The notes beneath the pieces are model-generated. The model was not told the DNA's origin and ran no database searches. It saw only the letters and a program-made list of their open reading frames with translations. From the NCBI GenBank assembly GCA_051654865.1, contig JBOFYV010000032.1:1-28587 (forward strand): a DNA stretch of 28,587 nt, given 5' to 3'. The stretch comes from JBOFOR01 sp051654865 (GTDB lineage Bacteria > Bacillota > Clostridia > Peptostreptococcales > Peptostreptococcaceae). Shown here in pieces: positions 24,065-28,587 of the stretch (positions are counted from its first letter, which is position 1; each line of letters opens with the position of its first letter). A program made the translations under genes and the position numbers.

Positions 24065-25651
24065 TTATTCTTCTTTTTCACCTTGGCGACGTCTTTTGAT
24101 AAGCACTATTGATGCAGATATCATTAATCCACCACCTACTACTGTGAATATTGTAGTACCCATTCCACCTGTTCCTGGTAATTCATTTCCAGATGTATTT
24201 ACTATAGTTGTTCCTAATTCATAAGCTCCCTCTACTTTAACTATTGAATCTACATTACTCTCTATAGATGTTATGTTTCCATCTTGGTCATATTCTGTAG
24301 TTATTTTAAAGCTGATTGGATCTATTGTATTGTATCCTTCTGGTGCTTTAGTTTCTGTTAATGTATATTCTATTGCGTCATCTAGACCTATTATTTCAAA
24401 CTTACCATTTGTACCAGATACTATAGTTTTTGTACATTCTGTTTCTGATGGATGGCCTGGATTACCAGTACAAACTACATATTTATTAATACCATCTACA
24501 TTTGATTCTTTGAAGTATATTTCTTTGTTTCCAATACTTATTTCAAACTCAGCTCCTGGAAGAGCTATATTTGTTCCATTAGTTTTTAATACATTTAATT
24601 TAAATGTATAATCTTTTACTGTTACTCCTGGAGTTTTGTTAGTAGTTTCACCATAAGGATTATTGCTATATTCTAGTTCTACCTTATTGTCATTGTGTGT
24701 CCCTGCTATAACTGCATTTTCATTTAACTTTGCTGTATAATAAACATATAGTGTATCACCTTTATTAAACTTGTGGTCACTTATACCTTGCATAACTTTT
24801 ATGCTAACATTAAATTTTTGATTATTTATAGATGTTACATCATAATATTCACTTTGTAATTTTTTTCCACCTGATTCTTTATCTCCTATATACACACTTA
24901 CATCATTATTAAAATCAAGACCTGCTGTTAAAGAGTCATGTAGTATATATGTGTAATTACTATATCCTGTAAGATTTGATGGTATCTTTGCTAATACTCT
25001 GTATTCAACAGTGTCACCTATTTGGTTATCTCCTACATTTCCCCAGTTTCCAGTTTCATTGTGTTTGATTTGTTTATCAACAGTAGGTGCTACTGCTTTT
25101 AAATTTATTACAGTATCTTTTCCTATACTTTGTAGAGCTGTTGCCGCTACTACTGAAGCATTTCCTGTAGCTCCATTTGGTGTATCTAAAATTACATAGT
25201 ATCCTAAAGGTAAATTATTAATGATTGCTGTTTCTGTATTATTAGGTACTGCTCCACTATTGCCTTTTGCTGCTATGTTCTTAGTATTTATATGACCCAT
25301 TAACTCTTTTGCTAATGCATTTATATCAGTATGTTCTTTTATATATTTTGTAGCAAATGCGTTAAGTTTAGCATCAGTATTTACATCCTCTGGCTTAGAT
25401 GCTTTTCCTTTAAAAAATTCTTTAAATTCATTTTCAACAGTATAAGCATAATTTGTGCCTGAACTTGTAAGTCCAAACACCTTATATGCGCTGTATGTAT
25501 GACCTACCATTGATACTCCTGTGTTTTGTGGATTATTAGTTATTGTTATATTACCTGTAGTAGGTTTAGGTGTTGCAAATGAAGTGATAGAAAGCCCTAG
25601 TGTAAGTACTAATGTTAATGCTAGTGTTAATATTTTTTTTATTTTTCCCAT
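24065..25651 (-). CDS. Backbone pilin with isopeptide-forming domains and LPGTG signal
   Basis: This is a major pilin of the SpaA/FimA type, 528 residues. It has a signal peptide (about 1-26), an N-terminal domain (about 30-185), a fimbrial isopeptide D2-type domain (about 190-345), a CnaB-type domain (about 350-475) with the E-box YTLTETKAPEGYN at 429-441, and LPGTG at 491-495 before a membrane helix and KRRRQGEKEE. The classic YPKN pilin motif is absent; at the expected position the chain reads NLKAVAPTVDKQIK, so Lys185 or Lys193 is a candidate linking residue. ATG after TAGGGGGA. It lies between the tip protein and the class C sortase in one operon. Confidence 0.92.
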   Translation of the reverse strand: MGKIKKILTLALTLVLTLGLSITSFATPKPTTGNITITNNPQNTGVSMVGHTYSAYKVFGLTSSGTNYAYTVENEFKEFFKGKASKPEDVNTDAKLNAFATKYIKEHTDINALAKELMGHINTKNIAAKGNSGAVPNNTETAIINNLPLGYYVILDTPNGATGNASVVAATALQSIGKDTVINLKAVAPTVDKQIKHNETGNWGNVGDNQIGDTVEYRVLAKIPSNLTGYSNYTYILHDSLTAGLDFNNDVSVYIGDKESGGKKLQSEYYDVTSINNQKFNVSIKVMQGISDHKFNKGDTLYVYYTAKLNENAVIAGTHNDNKVELEYSNNPYGETTNKTPGVTVKDYTFKLNVLKTNGTNIALPGAEFEISIGNKEIYFKESNVDGINKYVVCTGNPGHPSETECTKTIVSGTNGKFEIIGLDDAIEYTLTETKAPEGYNTIDPISFKITTEYDQDGNITSIESNVDSIVKVEGAYELGTTIVNTSGNELPGTGGMGTTIFTVVGGGLMISASIVLIKRRRQGEKEE

Positions 25652-25663
25652 CTTAAAATCCCC

Positions 25664-27817
25664 CTATTTTAGATATTCTCTTATGAAAAAACCACTTGAT
25701 ACACTTACCATAAATATTCCTAACAATACATATCCTTTTGTTCCTTTTCCACCTGTATTAGGCAGTTGCGATACATATCGTTCATTCTCTATAACAATAG
25801 TCTCTCCATTTTTAATGACTACTTTATTTTGTATATTTGGAAATAGACCATCACTACCTTTTATATAAAATGCTATCTCTTTTTCTCCTACATATCCTGC
25901 TGGTGGTTTTGTTTCCTTCAAAATATATAATGTATCTACTTTTAATAATTCATTTGATATTAGTATCGTCCCATCAGCACCTGTAGTTATATTATTTATT
26001 ATTGGATTACCTTCTATTACACCACTTGACTGATTAGCCTTATACAAATCAAATACTGCACCAGGCAATAAAATCTCTGTTCCAGCATCAATCTTTTTTA
26101 TAGTAAATGATTGTTTTAGTTTATTTTTATTGTTGAATACAACATCAGTTACATTTTGAGTAGGATTTAATACTTTTCCATCCTTATCTATTACCTGTGT
26201 GATATTAGTTGTGAACTCAAATCTTGGTTGAGATGGATTTGATGCATTTTTTACTACAGTTATATCTAATCTATACTCACTTTTATCATATATAATATTA
26301 TCTGTAGAAGAAGACGGTATCTCCTCTTTTACCCTAAGTGAATACATCCCTTGTTTATTGAAAGTAATTGGCAAAAAATTAATATTCCCGCTGCTATCAG
26401 ATGTTATTGTTTGGGGAATATTTTTGTTTACCATACCATTTGGTACTGTACTACCTTCAAATAACTCTAATCTAAACTTAAATACCTGACTATTTAAATT
26501 ACCATCAATAAAATTTTTCTTTGCTTTAAAATTCAAATCCACATTGGCTGGTTCAATTATATCGTCTACATCATAACTCCACTGGTGACTTTCCATAAAT
26601 CCCCCATGCCAAGCTTCAACAATAGCTCCACCATTTATATTTCCACCATTCCAGCTAGTCTGATTGTTTTTATTATCATAATTCCAAAATTCCATATATG
26701 GAGCTACTATATGCCCTAATATATCACTTAGATTTTCTCTAGCCACCCTTTTTCCACTCGTAGCCGTATTTATATAAGGCATATTCCATATTACACCGTT
26801 TTGTTTACCATATTCAAACCCTGGTCCCATTCCTTCTGCTCCATTAAACTGCTTACCATTTATAAGGATAATAGGAAAATAATAATGGTCTTTTCCATCT
26901 ATTTTAGTGTATGTACGGGCAGTTATATATTCTGGATTACCTTGTGTTACAGGTGGTGCAAATCCTTTAAATGATTGACCGCTTGATGTAAGGTCTGCTC
27001 CATCTATATTTATATTTGTGCTATATGGATATGGATTTGTTACTGGATGATAATCCTTTGGATAGCTTATATCTACTACCCTCAATCTATTCGCATTTTT
27101 TACTCTATATTTTTTTCCTGCTTCGATTTTTAAATATCCAGTTTCTAAGTCTGGAGAAACTTCAATATTATTCGAATTTGTTAGCATTGATTGACTTTGT
27201 GCTATTATTGAACTTCTTGCTTCATCAAAATTAATAAAGTTATCATTTTGTAGCACACCACCCTGACCAGTTGCATTAGGACTTGTAAATTGTTTGCCAC
27301 TACTATTATAGAAAAAATACTTTGGATTTCCCCACTGCGGAATATTTTGTACAGAGTTACTACTTAAACTCACATATAAATTCGGCGGAGGATTTTGATT
27401 TTTATCAAACCAATAATTTAGGGCAAATTTTCCTTTATCTTCTTGACCAAGCTGCTCTACAGTTCCTACATAAGATGATTTTCCATTTGAAAAATCTGAT
27501 GCTATAAGCTGACTACTTGCAGAAGTCCCAGCTTGATATCCTTGGGTTCTGTATGCTTTATTTCGTGTAATAATCGGACCTACTACATGCGTTGCCTCTA
27601 TATCGCTAAATGAAAATATATTGTAATTTTGCAATATATACTTTATTGTGTATTCTCCACCTATTGACGTAAATGTATCATTGGTTGGAGTTTTTGGTGG
27701 TGTAGCTAGTATTGAGGTATCATCCTCTAGTGCTAAGGATTGATTGCTAAATAATATTGATATAACAAAGAAAGAAATCATCCATAATTTAAAGCGGCTC
27801 TTCTTTCTTTTTTTCAT
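25664..27817 (-). CDS. Pilus tip/ancillary adhesin: choice-of-anchor A, FctA-like and CnaB domains, LPNTG
   Basis: This 717-residue surface protein is probably the pilus tip. A signal peptide (about 1-29) precedes a large choice-of-anchor A-type domain (about 55-420, with YNIFSFSDIEATHVVGPIIT). Next comes a Spy0128/FctA-like domain (about 430-560, FKAKKNFIDG through EYRLDITVVK) and a CnaB domain (about 570-670) with the E-box ILKETKPPAGY. LPNTG at 685-689, a helix and a short basic tail finish it. Isopeptide bonds are expected in the last two domains. ATG after GGGAGGAGG. It is the first gene of the pilus operon, followed by backbone pilin and sortase. The choice-of-anchor domain suggests binding to host or matrix molecules, but the ligand is unknown. 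Confidence 0.88.
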   Translation of the reverse strand: MKKRKKSRFKLWMISFFVISILFSNQSLALEDDTSILATPPKTPTNDTFTSIGGEYTIKYILQNYNIFSFSDIEATHVVGPIITRNKAYRTQGYQAGTSASSQLIASDFSNGKSSYVGTVEQLGQEDKGKFALNYWFDKNQNPPPNLYVSLSSNSVQNIPQWGNPKYFFYNSSGKQFTSPNATGQGGVLQNDNFINFDEARSSIIAQSQSMLTNSNNIEVSPDLETGYLKIEAGKKYRVKNANRLRVVDISYPKDYHPVTNPYPYSTNINIDGADLTSSGQSFKGFAPPVTQGNPEYITARTYTKIDGKDHYYFPIILINGKQFNGAEGMGPGFEYGKQNGVIWNMPYINTATSGKRVARENLSDILGHIVAPYMEFWNYDNKNNQTSWNGGNINGGAIVEAWHGGFMESHQWSYDVDDIIEPANVDLNFKAKKNFIDGNLNSQVFKFRLELFEGSTVPNGMVNKNIPQTITSDSSGNINFLPITFNKQGMYSLRVKEEIPSSSTDNIIYDKSEYRLDITVVKNASNPSQPRFEFTTNITQVIDKDGKVLNPTQNVTDVVFNNKNKLKQSFTIKKIDAGTEILLPGAVFDLYKANQSSGVIEGNPIINNITTGADGTILISNELLKVDTLYILKETKPPAGYVGEKEIAFYIKGSDGLFPNIQNKVVIKNGETIVIENERYVSQLPNTGGKGTKGYVLLGIFMVSVSSGFFIREYLK

Positions 27818-27902
27818 AACTTACCTCCTCCCATATAAAAAATTATTCATAGTCATTGTTAATTATTCGTTAAATGATATTTTACATAAGATTAAAAAAC
27901 AA

Positions 27903-27941
27903 CACCCCCGGGTGTCCTTAAGTTAAGGACCCCCGGGGGTG
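27903..27941. terminator. GC-rich hairpin terminator with internal palindromes
   Basis: Nineteen-nt arms (27903-27921 and 27923-27941) pair with a single G/T difference and are flanked by A-tracts and T-tracts on both sides. It lies 9 nt past the stop of the small sortase gene and ends that transcript. The right arm contains ACCCCCGGGGGT, itself palindromic, and the left arm a CACCCC.GGGTG near-palindrome, so alternative foldings exist. It stands out in this AT-rich DNA. Confidence 0.85.
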
Positions 27942-27949
27942 CTAATTTT

Positions 27950-28528
27950 TTAGTTACATCTTACTGCTACTCTATTTTCTCCTGTGGAATCACAAGTAAA
28001 TAGTGTAAGATTGTAGTTATTATTTATCATTTTATCAGTATCATATCCGTTTATTTTCTCCAGTGTTACAACTGAATACTTATATACTTCACCATTTACA
28101 TCCTTGAAATTTATGTTGTCGCCTTTTTTTAATGTTTTTATTTTACTAAAATGTCTCCTATAATTATGTCCCATTACTATAAGGTCATTGTCATAAATTG
28201 AACCACTGTATCTTGCAGGTGCAACTTTTAATAGTTCTTCACTCCACTCATCTAGTACTGGTAAAGTTATAGATATAGACGGTATTTCTACTACTCCTAT
28301 ATACTTTCTTCCATCAATTTCTATTGTAGGCATTTGACCTTCTTTGTTTGTATTTGATTCTGTAATATTAGGGATTTTATTTTGTAGTTTCTGTAGTTCT
28401 GAATCTGATAGTCTCCCTGCATTATAATCATCATATATATTTACACCTATTAGGATTACCGCTAATAAAATGCATAGCACTCCACATTTAGTTAATATTG
28501 ATGATATTTTTTTCTTAGACTTTATCAT
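27950..28528 (-). CDS. Small sortase, third sortase of the window
   Basis: This is a 192-residue membrane-anchored sortase. One N-terminal helix (about 11-30) leads to the barrel, with YIGVVEIPSISITLPV. The catalytic residues are present: His121 in VMGHNY, Cys179 in TLFTCD and Arg186 in ENRVAVRC. The protein stops two residues after that strand, a compact form seen among Clostridia sortases of class A/D-like type; a firm class needs a tree. It lacks the TLxTCTPYG signature and the C-terminal anchor of class C, so it is unlikely to polymerise pilins. Its ATG overlaps the TGA of the preceding gene (ATGA), and no separate ribosome site is visible, so it depends on coupled translation. It is split from the pilus operon by a strong terminator. 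Confidence 0.88.
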   Translation of the reverse strand: MIKSKKKISSILTKCGVLCILLAVILIGVNIYDDYNAGRLSDSELQKLQNKIPNITESNTNKEGQMPTIEIDGRKYIGVVEIPSISITLPVLDEWSEELLKVAPARYSGSIYDNDLIVMGHNYRRHFSKIKTLKKGDNINFKDVNGEVYKYSVVTLEKINGYDTDKMINNNYNLTLFTCDSTGENRVAVRCN

Positions 28529-28587
28529 TTACTATTTAGTTTTTTACCTAGGTATATTAGTAGTATACCTAATGATGCTAATAAAGT
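28525..28587 (-). CDS. C-terminal end of a probable cell-wall-anchored protein (5' part outside the window)
   Basis: Only the last 20 codons are inside the window. They read TLLASLGILLIYLGKKLNSK and then TGA. A hydrophobic helix followed by a short lysine-rich tail is what follows an LPXTG-type motif, so this is probably the sortase substrate encoded just before the small sortase. The four-nucleotide ATGA overlap links the two genes. The sorting motif itself would lie upstream of the window and cannot be seen, so an ordinary C-terminal membrane helix is also possible. Confidence 0.55.
   Translation of the reverse strand, partial: TLLASLGILLIYLGKKLNSK

Noticed and set aside
1..28587. CRISPR arrays, tRNA or rRNA genes, complete insertion sequences
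   Set aside because: No regularly spaced direct repeats, cloverleaf-like GC-rich segments, rRNA motifs or transposase frames were found on either strand.

Overview
The window looks like a chromosomal segment of a low-GC, spore-forming Clostridia, most likely a member of Peptostreptococcaceae. The evidence is the strongly AT-rich base composition, Clostridia-like proteins, and a division/cell-wall cluster built on SpoVD/SpoVE-type proteins with no mraZ or murE in it. The family-level assignment is an inference from gene order and protein flavour, not from a database search.

Layout. (1) 1-10164, all on the minus strand, is cell envelope synthesis. In transcription order it holds a PHP-type tyrosine phosphatase, lgt, rsmH, an ftsL-like gene, spoVD, murF, mraY, murD and the start of spoVE/ftsW, which runs off the left edge. 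A hairpin terminator and a palindromic repeat split rsmH from ftsL. (2) 10277-12695 is an osmolyte module: a GntR-RCK_C regulator of the BusR type (c-di-AMP sensor family) convergent with a BCCT betaine/carnitine/choline-type transporter. The transporter's upstream region carries four copies of an 8-bp half-site. (3) 12946-16639 is a tight operon of a membrane-anchored ferrochelatase-like protein, whose catalytic histidine appears to be replaced, and a pair of M16 peptidases, one with and one without the zinc motif. (4) 16821-17918 is ychF with its own promoter and terminator. (5) 18247-22054 is a class D sortase neighbourhood: a secreted protein with a non-canonical sorting signal (LTETA), the sortase, a four-helix membrane protein, an exported protein of unknown function and a secreted protein with a copper-amine-oxidase-like domain and a proline-rich tail. 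(6) 22236-23202 holds two small plus-strand genes for exported or membrane proteins. (7) 23238-28587 is a sortase-assembled pilus locus: tip adhesin, backbone pilin and class C sortase. Upstream lie a third, small sortase and the last 20 codons of what looks like its cell-wall-anchored partner.

The most unusual structure not explained by genes is a family of three palindromic elements of about 100-114 bp, at 7558-7671, 10919-11018 and 17975-18074. Each has a well conserved 28-33-nt core flanked by long self-complementary arms whose sequence differs largely from copy to copy while the pairing is kept. All three sit at or just past the 3' end of a gene, and one supplies the stop codon of rsmH.
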